Notes: a model not told the origin generated them from the letters alone. A stretch of DNA of 64,000 nucleotides from Arbacia lixula (GCA_963669155.1 OZ022592.1:20347174-20411173); one strand, 5' to 3'; positions 1-13,697 are shown, counted from the stretch's first letter. Numbers and translations are program-made.

Positions 1-889
1 GTTACTGGCCTTAGTTTGTTGTAATCCTCTTTTAGGCACTTGTTCTAACATAATGATGTTCCTGACGTGTTTCATCAGTTGTTCAATTGTTTACCTACAA
101 TTCAAGATCGTATTTGGGGAACTTCTTTGGAGAAAAGTTGTTCAAAAAAGCCAAAAAAAAATACTCATGAAACAAAGTGTAAAGTGTTTTTTTACGCTCA
201 GGAGATACTCTGAGTACACAGAAGTAATAAAAAGATCAGCATATATACACACAACCATACATGTAGAGCAATAAACTTTTTGTGAGTAAGTCATTGATTT
301 ATCTGTGATTATTTGAAAGATTGAGGAAGATCGATAGCTTGGATGATTTATTGGTGTGACTGGCTGATTGACATGACTTAATGATGGTTGATTAGTGATT
401 ATTGTTGAGATGATTAATTTGTATGCTAATGATCGGTCGGGTAAATTATTTTTGCGATTGAGAGATGATTGGTAATTGGAAGAGATTCATTATGGTAAAC
501 ATAAAAAATATTACAATTACTTGTGACCTAAACAAATGTACACATCTCTATCAACGCATGCACAGTGATACATGTCAGGATAGATTTGTATAGATTTGTC
601 CACGATCGATATTCGTATACTTGTTGTCTATTGGAGTTATTGTTAAGCATCGGCTTTTCAAAAGGATTCTATAAACCACTGAATAGGAGTAGAAACTTCC
701 AGCTTATTAGAGGTCCTCTGTTGTTGTTGTTGAGGTACGGATCATAGGAACATATCCCTGGGAAGCGGTGACAATATCATCGACGGTTTTCACGGAGCAC
801 GCAAACGATTTGCAATTGGCGTGAATGTTAAAAAAAAAGGTTTCAGAGAAATATTCCGCGACAGTCTCTATCGCGACAATGGCTTCGCA

Positions 890-949
890 GAGTTCTCACA
901 AAGTTAGTGAGAATGTTTTGAGTTCTCACAAAGTTCGTGAGAATGTTTT
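890..949. repeat. Two tandem 30-bp hairpin units
   Basis: Two adjacent 30-base units (890-919 and 920-949) differ at one position (TTAGTG versus TTCGTG). Each contains the inverted pair TTCTCAC / GTGAGAA around a 7-base loop, so each can fold into a small hairpin. I see no function. Confidence 0.8.
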
Positions 950-2026
950 AAGTGTCAACCTGCCTGAACTGCCTGCCTAAACTGAATACACGAAGATTAT
1001 GCGACGTCGAGGCGAAGAACGCGAATGTTCGACCAGGGACGTGTTATGGAAGGATATGAAGCAACTTTCTTCCTTTGAACCCATGTGCCAAGCCGCTGAA
1101 AAATTAGGGGTTCTCAACAGGTGCTGTTCAGGTGTTTGAACAATTATGAATATGATTGTGTGGCAACGGCTTCTCGGAGAGGACAAAAGAAATTTACAGT
1201 CTCATTTCGCTTGTCCCGTTCTGTTAATACTTCCATGAGCATAACAGGTATCAGCAAACACAAATAAACAAGTTTTTCAAGTGAAATATCTCTGTTTTAC
1301 GCAAACACACACAAACGCCGTTAATGATAATACACAGCTTAATACATCATTTTGAGAGTGGTTGAATCCCCCAGATGCACAAGTTGTCGGAAAGTGAAGA
1401 AATTGGCCAATTTTGTAAGTAATAAAAATAGCTTATATGTCCGATTTTTAATGATTCCTCAATACTTTTCGAAACAAAAGCAGAGTAAAGGATCTGTCAT
1501 TATCTGCCGTTAACTTCCTTAAAGTTTGCAAACAAATTTGTCAAAAACAAAACGTCTACAGACAAATGGGAAATTAAAGAAATTTCTTTTCAAGTTGACA
1601 TCAGCTAAATGTCGGCACGGCACATGGAACATCAAAGCATTGTCATGATTATGGAATGCTTTTGGCATTCATGAGCACGCTTTAGAACCCATACAGATGT
1701 TTGAATATATTATGCTCGAGTTTCTACTCCTTCGTAACACCTCCCTGGTTCGACGAATCATTTCTTTCGGCTATTTCACAACACGTGCAAACATTTTGCG
1801 CTCAATTCGCCGTGCGACGTTCAACATTTGTGCGTACGTTTCCCGATTATTGTGCATTTGCGCTGTTGTTTAGATAAAACATCATGTCATTACGTTTTTG
1901 TAAGATTTTGGTCTGACATGCAATTGCATCATGTTGCGTAACCACTGAACGAAGTGTACGAATTTTTTAAATTTGGTGTAAAACTATGTTCAGCGGTTGC
2001 AGGTCAGTCACGGATTTCGTAAAGGA

Positions 2027-2061
2027 GGGGGGGGGGGGGGTCAAAATGCCCCCCCCCCCCC
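2027..2061. repeat. Poly-G / poly-C inverted pair
   Basis: A run of 14 G (2,027-2,040) is followed by an 8-base spacer and a run of 13 C (2,049-2,061). It can form a hairpin or G-quadruplex/i-motif structure. Such runs are also hard to sequence, so the run lengths should be treated as approximate. Confidence 0.8.
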
Positions 2062-2749
2062 TGAATTGGGTAAGAACATGCGCAGAGAAGTCGGGTAAAG
2101 AACCTGGCGAACTTCGCTGATTGCATGAATCATTCGGCAAAATTTCGTAAACTCGCTGAAGATTTGCGAACACTTTGCAAAAATCACGTGCTGCGCAGTT
2201 CCTGCACATATTGTGGAGCTTTTCAGACATGAATGAGAACAAATGGCGAATAAAAACGCCCCGTGATGTGGGACGCGTTCGTGAAAAATTCAAATTATTT
2301 TGAAATTTTCGCCAAACTTCAAACGACTCCCGCGAGTGATTTACGAAGTTTCCGAACCTAGGCGCACGTTTTGCGAGCTTTTGAGGCAGACAATGCGGGA
2401 GTTGGTCTTTGTCATTTTTTGCCGTTCACCTGCCCCGTGAAAACAGGCCTTAACCCACACATGATTATTTACTGTATTATGAATACACACATTCATATGC
2501 GCACACTATACACATATTCACCAGAGTGATGAAAATACATTACTTATGAAGTTTTTTTTTTATGAACATGTCTTTGTATCATGTGAAACAGTGGTAGTTT
2601 GTCATTACCCCGCTCCCACCATCTGTCGTGTAAACGTCATTGCCCTTGCCCCCATTCACTGTTTGACTTATACTAATCTTTGCTTCGTCCTTCCTGCTCA
2701 GACAACGACATAAGTCTTCATCCAGACCACGTGAACCACTTCATTAGCC

Positions 2750-3290
2750 ATGTATGTCCATTTATACATTTACATGTACATCCCAGAACTGTCTCTTAAT
2801 CAAGCCACCAGGCAGAGGCCACACCCCTAGCTTCTCATATACATGTCCTAAATGTATATGATACCCCCAATAACTTAGACCACACCCCCAAATCCAGAAG
2901 CTAGAGGAAGAAGTTGGAGTTACATGCTGGAAGAGGAAGGAGCGAATTCTAGCCTACTATGTTCACAATATCTTGTACATGTTATATGCTGTGACGGTGA
3001 GAATAAATGCAACGACACTAATTCAATTTATGAAATTTCCAACATTCTCATTGACTGCGTGACTGCGTGTTTCCACATTCTGTCCCATCATATTACACAT
3101 GATCCCGACGCAGGCCTATTTACAAAGATCATGTGACAACGATTGGTGGGCGTGACTACCTTTATGTTATGACCCAAGACATTACTAGTATATAAATTAC
3201 CTCGCGCTCAGCCCTCGTATCAGTCATACGAATAAACAATACCGTCACACTGATCGGATGAACACAAGAAACTCTACACGCGCAAGTGGT
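2750..3290 (+). mobile_element. Possible solo LTR or promoter-like fragment
   Basis: The stretch ends in a promoter-like arrangement. A TATA-type box (tataaa, about 3,191-3,196) is followed by a C/G-rich segment and an AATAAA at 3,231-3,236, as in many compact LTRs. The surrounding sequence contains repeated CCACACCCC words. I cannot find a second copy in the window, clear TG...CA ends or a target-site duplication, so this is a suggestion only. It could equally be unrelated promoter-like DNA. Confidence 0.25.
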
Positions 3291-3339
3291 GCCTTTTCGT
3301 ATTGATATGCATACAGTTTATATCCGTTCGAGCAGGAAC

Positions 3340-3400
3340 CTGGCTGGTTGAGAGGTAGTTATCCACCTCATGTGCGCCATAGAGGTTTGATCATGAAGTG
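3340..3400 (+). repeat. Possible tRNA-derived SINE head
   Basis: The segment has a word like a Pol III A box (TGGTTGAGAGG, about 3,349) and one like a B box (GGTTTGATCAT, about 3,385), spaced as in tRNA-derived SINEs. No tRNA cloverleaf can be drawn, so it is not a tRNA gene. The evidence is weak. Confidence 0.2.
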
Positions 3401-5340
3401 AGAGTCAGATGACAAGGCTTCTATCACGGAATAGTCACATGAATCACGGCTTGATACATACCTAACGACGTAAGTGTAAAACCAATTTGGATTGAGTGAG
3501 CCATTTATTATTTGCCATGTCATGTTGTAAAATGGAATTTCCTATTGAGATTGATAAACATGCACAACCACTAATTTGACATGTAATTACAAATTTACAT
3601 GGTGTGTTTATTCATTACAAATTGTTAGTTACGATGTGACAGAGAATAGCGTTGCTAATGTCAATTATTGATCAAAAGGAAGTTTCTGTTCATGTTTAAC
3701 CAAACTGAAAAGATACATTGACGTGGACCAAGGAAGAATTACAGTGCATACATACATCCAAATTTAGTATGCAGTTGGCAAGTTCTACGATTCATTATGT
3801 AACACTTTATGGTTCTCTTCCAAAATACTTGGGCGTTGTAGGAAGATGCATTACTTTCAACTTTGCTACTTCATTCATGTCAAAACAGAAATGTTAGACC
3901 TCAATTGCAGAGTCAAAAGAAAATCATAAAATAATATATATGTAGTAATTACAAGTTCTTTATTATTTCTATTTTTATACACAAACAAGTTGCATGGTAA
4001 ATATAACAAGTCTCTGGCGAAATATTTTCTTCACTAGGGTGCATTCAAACAACGTTTGCCAACTATGCTATTGTTGGTGGCATGGCAATTAATCCAATAC
4101 CATTCTTTTACCATTTTTTTTTAAGTTCAACTCGATAACAAGAAAACATCGTAAGTTACATCAAATGACATTAAGCTACGTTAAACTTTGTCTACTGTTA
4201 AAAAAAGCCCTTGCTGTTTGTTTAATTTGGCCTATTCAATTCGGTTTCTGTTATAAACCAAGAAATATTCTGACTGTTGTCATGTGAGAGTCCTTCTTTC
4301 TCAAACGTACCTTTGAAATACCAATAGAGCTGCAACTAAGTTATTTTAAAGTCCCATCCCGATCCGTCAATTTCTATGTGTACTTTAATCGAATGGACTT
4401 CATGAAATTCGCGTAGTTACCCCAAAAGAGCCCTTTCAATAATGATCAAGTCAATGGGTCTCATGGTAATCAACTCTGAATAGGGGTCAGGAATTGGGTA
4501 CAATGAGAAAATCTCTTTGACATCGATCATCTCTTCCTTGTTTATTCCTTATCTTTATGTACATGGTATATGCTTGGTATCATTGTAAATCTAATTATCT
4601 ATTTTATAGGAGTAGGGTATTATTTGCATACAGAGACAGGTAGTTTTTCAAGCAGTAGGCTCTCAGAATATCTTTTACCATTATTATATCGTATATGTGT
4701 GAAATTATTAATTATTTACCACAGTCAGAAAGCTTTTTAAAAATTCTTTCAACTTTGCTATGAAACATTTCCCTTCAAAAATGAACGTTCCTGATCCAAC
4801 CCTAAATATAATTCAGCACAGAGTGATTCAGTGCTCACAGCACCAAGGGTAGGGTATAAGTGGTCAATTTAGGTCCATGCCTTAAAAAGATATACAAACC
4901 AGATTCTAGCTCAGTGTTTCTAAAAAGTTTGAGACTCTCAAAGTGCTTTAAGGTTTTTAGGGGGATGTGAGAAAAAGAAGGTCCATTCAATAACAGGGCA
5001 ATTCTACGAATTATTATGTAACACTTCATGGTACTTTTCTAAAATACTTGGGCGATGTAGGAAGATGCATCATTATCAATTTGTCATTTTATTCATGTCA
5101 ATACATGCATGGTTACTCCTTTCTCAGCCGTGAAATAGCAATGCAACTGCAATTAAGCTATTTTAAAGTCCCATTCCGAAACGTTCATTTCTTTATTTGG
5201 TTAAATCTTTCATGGACCTCATACAATTCGCGTGGTTTCTCTGAAGGAGCTCTTTCAATAGGGTATCAGTATAGAAAATGTGATATCTATTGTAATGGTC
5301 AAGTCAACTAAATTTGATTCAAAGGGATTGATCGACCAAG
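3401..5340. other. Gene-free DNA with a diverged direct repeat
   Basis: No coding feature is visible. About 100 bases around 3,766-3,865 recur in diverged form at about 4,990-5,085; both contain an ATTATGTAACACTT-like word followed by AAAATACTTGGGCG and GTAGGAAGATGCAT. Related sequence recurs near 17,200 and 31,300. This stretch therefore belongs to the same mosaic repeat landscape as the following 35 kb. Confidence 0.55.
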
Positions 5341-8300
5341 GGATTCTGGTATGAGGTGGTTTGTTACAACAATCCAGGGCTCACGTCAACGGGCTCCCCT
5401 GGCCACCCCACCCCCACCCCACCAATCCCACCAAAGCCCAACTCCCCTCTTACACTGATCAAATCTTCTGTGCTTTACCTGTTTACCCCTCCTTTTCTCA
5501 CAGTCAGTCAAAACTAGGATAGGGTCACATAATCTGTACCTATCTCGGCCGTCATTTGGCAAAAAAGGTGTATCTGGGTAGACAATTTTCAATTTAGGGG
5601 GTCAATGAGGTCAAAAATCTCATTTAGCCAATCACAGATTTGACAAAGCATTTCTTTTCATAACAATGGGAGGTATCTGAAGTCACGTGCACAACGTTGT
5701 GGTCGATTTGATGGAAAAGGGTGTCTCTACAGTTACATCCCTTAAACAGTGGGTCACGCTGATGTTTGATATTGTAAAAGAATGTGTCTATAGATACATA
5801 ATCATATATATCTATAGATATATCCCTTAAAATAGAGGGTAATGCTAAAGCCTTACTTGTCACGACGGTGTTTGTTTAAGAGCTATCTCAAGTCAAGTGC
5901 ACAATGCTGTGGTAGATTTTATGGAAAAGGGTTTATCTACAGTTAGATCCCTTTAACAGTGGGTAACGCTGATGTTTGATATTGTAAAAGAATGTATCTC
6001 TAGATAAATCCCTTAAAATAGAGCATAATGCTGAATCATTACTTGTCAAGACGGTGTTTGTTTAGATGCATTGTTTTTACTTTGTAATATCTATTACAGT
6101 AGCTTTGAAGGTTTATAGTGAAATGCAATTTTAAAGTCCAAGTACGTGATACTTAACGCAAATTATTGTTAAAAGCTTCCTTTTTTATTTTTTAGAGGTT
6201 GCAACACTAATCAAACATAGTGAAAAGTTTAAGGTAGTCAATGTGTTACGATGTTTTTGTTAATACAGTGCGGCTTATTCTCTAAGAATTAAAAAAAATA
6301 CACTCATGCATTTTCAAAAGGAACATGTAACCTTACGTTACCCCATTTAGCATACGCAAATTAATCTTAATTAATGTAAACACAGTTGAAGGATCTCGTT
6401 GCAGGCTTGTTATTGAAATACCACATCTTCTAATTGCACTGTATTACAATGTGTCACTAGCAAATTACTTCAGACATTGGCTAATCATTAAAAAGTCAAT
6501 GTTCACTGTAAGAAATAAAACGCATGACAAGAAAGGACGGATGTTACTTTCATGTTTGACCAGAAATCCAAGAGTGGTGTAGGTGCTGTTGATGAAGTGA
6601 CTGATTTGGTGCTATGTACATCTCTTGTCGTGAATGACAAATGCATATTTTCATTTTACATATTTTATTGATAACTTGTTTGAAATTAAGATTGTGTCAG
6701 GATAACGCACTCTCAGTACTTTAACCCGTCCAGCCCGATTTCAATAACTGTGTGTGAACCACGCCGTACGATTTTTTTTTATATAGAGAAGTAATATCCT
6801 TCTACGATTTTTTTCTGAAGGCAAATCACATCTTTTGAGACAGGGACCGCCTTGAATGATAAGAGTAATGTTAAGACGTTTGACTGAGGTAAAAATTATG
6901 ATCATATTTAACGCAAAACTGTGTTAAATATTGGATAGAGAATAGCCTTACAATTACGCACCCGGTGCACTGGTTATCTCGTTCTTCGGGTGGTACGGGT
7001 TAAGAACATGACATTTACATGAACATATCAATGCGAACATTTTATGTAATCTAGGAATAATTGTGGTTGCCAAAATTAAGATGACAGCTACTTTTTCATG
7101 GTAGAGCTACTTGTGAGTCATTGAGTCGATGCATTCTAACTAAGCATTTATCCTCAGTGAAAGCATATGGGTGGCCATAGGGATTTACGAGTGCGGTATA
7201 TTTTACATGCAATTACAGTACCAGTCGCGGGCCAGTGGAAGGCGTGCATCGAGCTCTGCGGAATTTGACTGATGAATTTAATGCGAATTGCTGCATTTCT
7301 GTTATTACTTCAAAGATTGAAGTCAATCACACTAAAAAGTGTTGAATGTCCATTAACGATTTCAACCACAAGCGATCGAATATTATGGTGCTATTCAGGT
7401 ATTCGTTACTTATTCGATGTATCAATTCATCACATAGGATTGTATATATATTATCTGTGCAAGATGACTTGTAATGCTAGTTTGGTGTTTGGATGAGATC
7501 AAAATTGAATCAAATCGCATTTCATTGAAAGGAGTGTCACTTTTCAAATCCTAGCCATGTATTGTTGAACATATTTGATAAATATGATACTGGGAATTGC
7601 TCTTAAATGTATCTAGTGTATGTGTTAGAGAGAGAGAGAGAGAGAGAGAGAGATGTGTGCGTGAGTGGCGATGGGGGACACTTGTGTGTGTATTTTGTGG
7701 GTATGAATGATTTTTTTTTTGCCCCCGCGGCTGCGTGGATACATTATATTGTATACAACAATGAATATATCTTCAAGTCAATGTCCATGTGTGTGAATGG
7801 CAGACAGAAAAAGGAAATGTGAATAGGCTATAACCTTGGCGAGGAAGCGAAGCACTAAAAGAACAGATTACGCACATGCAAGAATAAGTGTCAGTAGGCA
7901 TTGGGTACCCTACTCGACATAAAAAGGAAAACAAATCAAAATGAAATTAAGATCGAACAAGGTATGAATTGTACACTCTTTTGCCAATGTACACACATGA
8001 TATATGAACATTTTATTTGGCGTTTCTATACACAATTTGCCATATACATATAGGGTGACTATGTCTGGTATATTGACAGATGTGCCCTTTTGCTATTTAG
8101 AGAGAATAGATATCTATGGTATATTTGCAGATACACCCTTTTACCATGTAGATAGTGGGGAAACGTATGATATATCTGCAGAAACACATTATTTTATCAT
8201 ATATTTAAAAAAAAAATATTTAAAATATAAATCAAACCCCATTATCAAAAATCCATTCCATTAGCTTCTACAACAAATGCAAATGCCAACACTTAAGATC

Positions 8301-8560
8301 CATTTATCTCGACTTTATTCCCCAGCGTAGACCCAGATACACCCTTTAAACATGATTGCCGATAAGCGCTTGGTTGTAAACACTTCTTATTGGTCGTCAT
8401 CACGCGATGCTATTAACCAAACACTTGTGAGATAAAACAAAAATTAGTAACATTATCTTGTTGAGTCAATAGTACAGTTTCCTAACAAAACTTTGCATCA
8501 CCTTAATGATACAAAGACAAATTATATGTCATTAGGCTAGAATTCTTTGAGCAGACGAAT
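5341..8560. repeat. Mosaic repeat block A, copy 1
   Basis: From about 5,590 to 8,560 this sequence is paralogous to 10,935-13,550, in the same orientation and order. Its first 250 bases also match 28,820-29,240. Shared landmarks include the run containing CAGTACCAGTCGCGGGCC (here near 7,217, again near 12,097), and the series of short words related to AAAAGGGTGTATCT and its complement. No open frame is conserved between the two copies, so I regard it as non-coding repeat or segmental duplication. Confidence 0.75.
7627..7653. repeat. (AG)n microsatellite
   Basis: An uninterrupted AG dinucleotide run of about 27 bases. The paralogous position in copy 2 of block A (near 12,501) has a short AG run followed by a long TG run, so the locus has diverged after duplication. 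Confidence 0.95.
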
Positions 8561-9540
8561 ATTTGGTGCTTGGGTATGGAGGCCGGCTTCATCTTTATAT
8601 TTAAAGGTTTACTTTTTGCACATGTGTCCTTCCATTACTGCTAATGAATATGGTAGGGCCTACATATTAAAGAAAGCCATGCCACTGGCTAATTTGTTAT
8701 CGTGTATTTCTCCAGCACGGTTTTGAAGGAAGTCATAGGTTACATAGATCAAAAGGTAAATAGATCAATCGCCCACTTAGCCGACTTGTAGTCTCGGGTT
8801 ACGGTGAGTTGACGCGAGCTGGAAATCGTATTCATAAAAATTCTTAAAGGGTTAAGCGAGTTAAGTCCGAGATAAACTAGTACGGTAAGAAATTATCCGA
8901 GGGTAGCTTGGTATTCATCCAAACATTGTTTGAGTTGAAACGATCTATGTGCAAGTTACGCAGGTGTAACAGGTGTATGGAAGCACCCTAGCAATGCTGG
9001 CGTGTTCTCACCTTTGAAATTACATTTGAATGACAATGACATTTGGAGACTAGTTTGCGACTTGTTGGCGACTCTGTTTCCACTGATCCTCCGTGACGTC
9101 GCGGCGACGCACATTGGGCCAGGCGTGAGCAAAAGTGCGCCGAAATAGGGTTTTGGTTATCAAAACTAAATTTATTTTGTTCACATTCTGGCACACCTCT
9201 GAGCAATATTAACTTCTTGAAATTGATTCAAGTGGGTAACTTTTCTGTCAGAACACCAGATATTTTGATTATTAGGTACACCGTGTGGACAATGTATTAC
9301 TGCGTTATTTTGAAGATTTTGGCCAAACGAATCATTGAGTCGCCTTAATATTACACATGCCTGTTTTAGAAAAAAAAAATCACATCACCACACAGTTTAG
9401 AGGCAAAAAAGTATTCCTTGTCGGAAATAAGTCATGATGCAACCAAAAATAATGGGAGGAAATTAGCATGTATTTTTTCATTATCAAAAATTTTCAACAT
9501 TCCCGTCGATTCCTGCGCTACAAATATCATGATTACCAAC
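8561..9540. repeat. Mosaic repeat block B, copy 1
   Basis: About 8,760-9,205 is paralogous to 14,385-14,790. Both begin with CGCCCACTTAGCCGA followed by words such as GTCTCGGGTTACGG and GCGAGCTGGAA, and end in a segment rich in GGCGAC/GCGACG. It is rich in short CGAG/CTCG words like the elements at 18,300 and 32,695. No coding capacity is visible. Confidence 0.65.
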
Positions 9541-9720
9541 TTGTCTAAACCATCTTTACGACGAAGTGCCCCCAAAATGGTAGCTGTCTAATTCTAAGCT
9601 ATCATATTAGTTTTTTTTTTCCAGTTAGCGCTTTAGAAAACGTCTCCAATGGTCAATCTATAAGTCCAGGGAATCTTCTTCATTTCTCTTTAATAACTCG
9701 ACAAGTAATTCATACTCTCT
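9541..9720 (-). pseudogene. LINE reverse-transcriptase relic (minus strand)
   Basis: This is a diverged copy of the segment better preserved at 10,300-10,570, 15,625-16,060 and 29,820-30,410. In those copies the minus strand reads as the end of a LINE reverse transcriptase. Here only the last portion remains and the frame is broken. It was assigned by its paralogy to the other copies. Confidence 0.5.
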
Positions 9721-10299
9721 TTCTCACTGTAAGCATCTTTTGAATGATTAGTCACCGCAGTCGCAGCAACGTCTCCGTCAGTGAAATAGGCCCTTCATCA
9801 ATCCAATGTCACTTTATAAGATATCAGCTGGGCGATAATCATGTGCTTTTACAAGGAATCAATACTATTCATGATATTGAAAAATGACATTCCCGGTGTA
9901 ATTATGATGATTTCTTTGAAATGAAAGATTAAATTCACAGAAAAAGTAAAAAGAAAAAAATGTATATAATGAATTGAAGACGCATTACTATCTTTAAAGA
10001 AAAACAATATGAGCCGAGCCAGCACATTAAACAAAATTAAATAAATAAGAAATTTTAGAATAAAAGTTTCAGATGTAAAGTGTGCAGTGAGTGAACAAAT
10101 GTATATGTGTATGTCTAACAAGCTTTAGACTCAGTTAAGAAATGGCAGAGTTGAAAACTTTACTGCTCCATTTGATATGCATTGAAACTTAAGTCAAATA
10201 ATTTGAAAGATAATGTTTTTCTGCATAAAGGCTGCTTTTTTAAATAATCGTCATTCTTCTCCTATTTTATTCCCATGAATCTTCCCCTCCAAATCCAAC
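9721..10299. other. AT-rich spacer, nothing recognised
   Basis: It includes a segment (about 9,783-9,900) that matches 14,960-15,070 in block B's neighbourhood. No gene, inverted termini or RNA feature is visible. Confidence 0.5.
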
Positions 10300-10570
10300 T
10301 TGTCCAAATCATCTTTACGATGAAGTGCTCCCAAAATGGTAGCTGTCTAATTCTAAGCTATCATATTAGTTTCTTTCTACTTAACACTTCAGAAAACGTC
10401 TTTAATGGTTAATCTATCAGTCCAGGGAATCTTCATCATTCTCTCTTTAACCAATCAAAAAGCAATTCTTATCCTTTCCCTCGCCTCATTTGCAGACCAT
10501 CACTTCAGCTTTGAGAAGGCAAACTTTACCATTCTGCTCTTGTATTGGTGTCTCTCTCACATGCAGCTTA
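10300..10570 (-). pseudogene. LINE reverse-transcriptase relic (minus strand)
   Basis: Read on the minus strand, about 10,390-10,440 encodes RMMKIPWTDRLTIKDVF. This matches the motif near the C-terminus of many LINE reverse transcriptases (pattern RRMLKIPWTD.VTNEEV). The flanking sequence has stops and frame shifts and stops well short of a full element. The family is a non-LTR retrotransposon; I cannot assign the clade firmly. It is a dead fragment with no regulatory signal. Confidence 0.65.
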
Positions 10571-10934
10571 TTCTAATTCACTCGGGGGTTTTTGTTTAGA
10601 ACCAGCTGCCTGACATGTATGACGATAACACTTTGGCACTCCCTTGATAGGAAAGATGAATCAAAACACAACAAATGCACGATAAGCATTAATACTTAAT
10701 CGTAACACATTTTTTTTTTCAATGCAAAAAATATCACACAAAGATTAGCATGATTTGGGAATTGTTACTTTAGTGCCTCAATAAAATTTTACCATTTTGA
10801 TATGAATAATTAAATGAACATAATGCAAGCATATTTGATACACACATCGATACAGTTCATACATTGAATTGTGTGCGTTTTTTTTTTTAGCATTACTAAA
10901 TATTGTCATGCGTGGTCATGATAGTTAGAAGGGT
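10571..10934. other. Spacer shared with blocks D/E
   Basis: The segment starting CCAGCTGCCTGACA (about 10,601) recurs near 22,988 and 28,240, so this is another repeat fragment. No gene is seen. Confidence 0.5.
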
Positions 10935-12517
10935 TTAAGAACATTTTCAATTTAAGGGGTCTTTGAGGTCAAAAATCTTATTTAGCCAAGTACAGACTTG
11001 CAAGACTTTTTTTTTTGTTTTTTTTTTATAACAATAGGTGCTATTTGAAGTCATATGCACAATGTTCAGGTAGCTTTGATGGAAGAGGGTGTACCTACAG
11101 TTACAACCCTTTAACAGTGGGTCACGCTTATGTTTGATATGGTAAAAGGATGTATTTATAGATACATCCCTTAAACAAGAAGGTAATGCTGAAGCTTTAC
11201 TCGTGAAGACGGTGTTTGTTTAGATGCATTGTTTTTACTTTGTAAGATCTATTACAGTAGCTTTGAAGGTTTATAGTGAAATGTAATTTTAAAATCCAAG
11301 TACGTGATACAAATCAAATGATGCAAATCATTGTTAAAAGCTTCCCTTTTGATTTTTTAGAGGTTGCAACACCAATCAAACATAGTGGCAAGTTTAAGGT
11401 AGTCAATTTGTCACAATGTTAATGTAAATACAGTGCGGCTTATTCGCTAAGAATTAAAAAAAAATACTCTCACGCATTTTCAAAAGGAACATGTAACCTT
11501 ACGCTATCCTATTCAGGCATACGCAGATGAATCTGAATTAATGTGAACACAGTTGAAGGATCCCTTCGAAAGTCACATTTTTAACTGTACTCTATAACAA
11601 TGTGTCATCAGCAAATTACTTCAGACGTTGGCTAATCATTACAAAAGTCAATGTTCGCTGTAAGAAATAATAGGTATGACAAGACAGGAGGGATGTTTCA
11701 TGTTTGTTCAGAACTCTAGTACAAACGTTACTAAGGAGAGTGGTGTAGGTGATGTTGATGAAGTGGCTGATTTGGTGCTATATGCATCTCTTTTTGAGAA
11801 TGAAATACATTTTCATTTCACATATTTTCTTGATAACTTGTTTAAAACTAGCATTTTGACGGATAAAAACAGTTAGTACTTTTAAGAACATGACATTAAC
11901 ATGAACATATAAACGCGCACATTTTATGTAATTTTGGAATAATCGTGGTCGCCAAAATTTAAATGCCAACTACTTTTCCATTGTATAGCTACTTGTGAGT
12001 CATTGAATTGATGCATTCCAAGCATTTATCCTCAATGAAAGCATATGGGTGACCACAGTGATTTACAAGTGCGGCATATTTTACAGGCATTTACAGTACC
12101 AGTCGCGGGCCAGTGGAAGGCATGCATCGAGCCCTGCGATATTTGAATGATTGATTTAATGTGAGTTGCTGCTTTTTTTATCACTTTAAATATTGAAGTC
12201 AATCACACTAAAAAAGTGTTGAATCGCAATGAACAATTTCAACTACAAACGATCGAATATTGTGGTGTTTTTTTAGTTATTCAAAACTTATTCGATGTAT
12301 AAATTCATCACATCGGATTCAATAATACCCGTGCTAAGTGACTTGTGATTCTAGTCTGGTATTTTGATGAGATAAAAATTGAATCAAATCGCATTTCATT
12401 GAAAAGAATGTCACTTTCCAAATCCTAGCCATGTGTGGTGGAACACATTTGATAAATATGATACTGGGAATTGCTTTTGAATGTACCTAGGGTATGTGCT
12501 AGAGAGAGAGAGAGTGT

Positions 12518-12562
<45 letters not shown>

Positions 12563-13550
12563 AGGGGTGGCACTTGTGTGTGTATATGTGGGTATGAATG
12601 CGTGTTTCAACACCCGGCTACGTGGATACTAGAGGTAGTATACAACAATGATTATATATCTACAAGTCAATTTCCATGTGAGAGAATGTCAGAAAGAAAA
12701 GAAATGTAAATTGGCTATATCCTTTCCGAGGAAGCGAAATACTGAAAGAACAGATTACGCACATGCAAGAATAAGTGTCATATTTTACCAAAATATGACA
12801 ACAAATCAAATTCAAATGAAAATCGAGCAGGGTACGATTTGCACACTATTTAGCCAGAATACAATTTTGTATGGCGTTTCCATACACCAATCTACCATAT
12901 TGTATACATCCCTTTTGCGATTTAGAGAGAATAGATATCTATGGTATATTTACAGATGCACCATTTTGGAATAAACAGAAGGGGTTTGTATAGTGTATCT
13001 TGAGATACGCCCTTTTGCCATATTCGTATGATGTATTTGCAGATACCTCATTTTGCCATAGAGACCAATGCGGCACTTTTCAAGGGGGGGAGGGGGGGTT
13101 GGCAAAGGGGTGAATCTATAAAAAAAAAAAAAAAAAACTCACTATATTACATTGCTAATGAATAGTTTGAAAAAGTAGAAAATATCTTTAAAAAAAAAAA
13201 AATCTTCGAAATATAAATCAAACTCCATCATCAAACATCCATTCCATTGGCTTTTACAGCAAATGCAAATGCCAACACCTTAACACTGTTTATCTCGATT
13301 TTTTTTTTTCCCAGCGTAGAGCCCAGATACACCCTTTTGACATTATGATTGCCGATACGCAAACATTTCATCTTGGTCGTCATCACGCGATGCTATTACC
13401 CAAACACTTGTGAGATAAAAACAAAAATTAGTAACTTAATACAGTGTGTATACAGTATCTTGTTTAGTCCATAGTACAGTTTCCTATCCAAACTTTGCAT
13501 CACCTTAATTATAGAAAGAAAAAATATATTTGATTAGGCAAGCTTTTTTT
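10935..13550. repeat. Mosaic repeat block A, copy 2
   Basis: This is the second copy of the block at 5,590-8,560, about 5.2 kb downstream in the same orientation. The copies differ by many substitutions and small indels and by microsatellite content. No open frame is shared. The downstream boundary is blurred because a MITE (13,698-14,318) sits just beyond it. Confidence 0.75.
12500..12559. repeat. (AG)n-(TG)n microsatellite
   Basis: A short AG run is followed by about 45 bases of TG repeats with one interruption. Long open frames crossing it on both strands are low-complexity artefacts. Confidence 0.95.
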
Positions 13551-13697
13551 TTTTTTGAGCAGACGAATATTGGGTTATCGGGTATTGAGGGGGTTGGGGA
13601 GGCGAAAGGAGATTGCTTTGAGTTTTGTCCTTTAGCTATAATGATTGTGATAGTGGCAGCCAGCTTCATCTTTTTATTTAAAGCTTTACTTTTGCAC

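Larger units (their letters stand above)
1..2720. other. Gene-free AT-rich stretch
   Basis: Open frames here are short and show no recognisable domain, no matching splice sites and no coding-like composition. The only structure I see is a pair of 30-bp hairpin repeats near 890-949 and a G-run/C-run hairpin near 2,027-2,061. Between about 960 and 2,440 the sequence is richer in CpG and in short GCGAA/TTCGC words, which resembles the CGAGT-rich repeats further on but has no clear partner in this window. Confidence 0.5.

Noticed and set aside
3340..3420. tRNA gene
   Set aside because: Box A-like and box B-like words are present, but no acceptor stem or anticodon arm can be formed; at most a SINE remnant.
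12425..12613. Minus-strand open frame with Thr-His repeats
   Set aside because: Translation of a TG/CA microsatellite.
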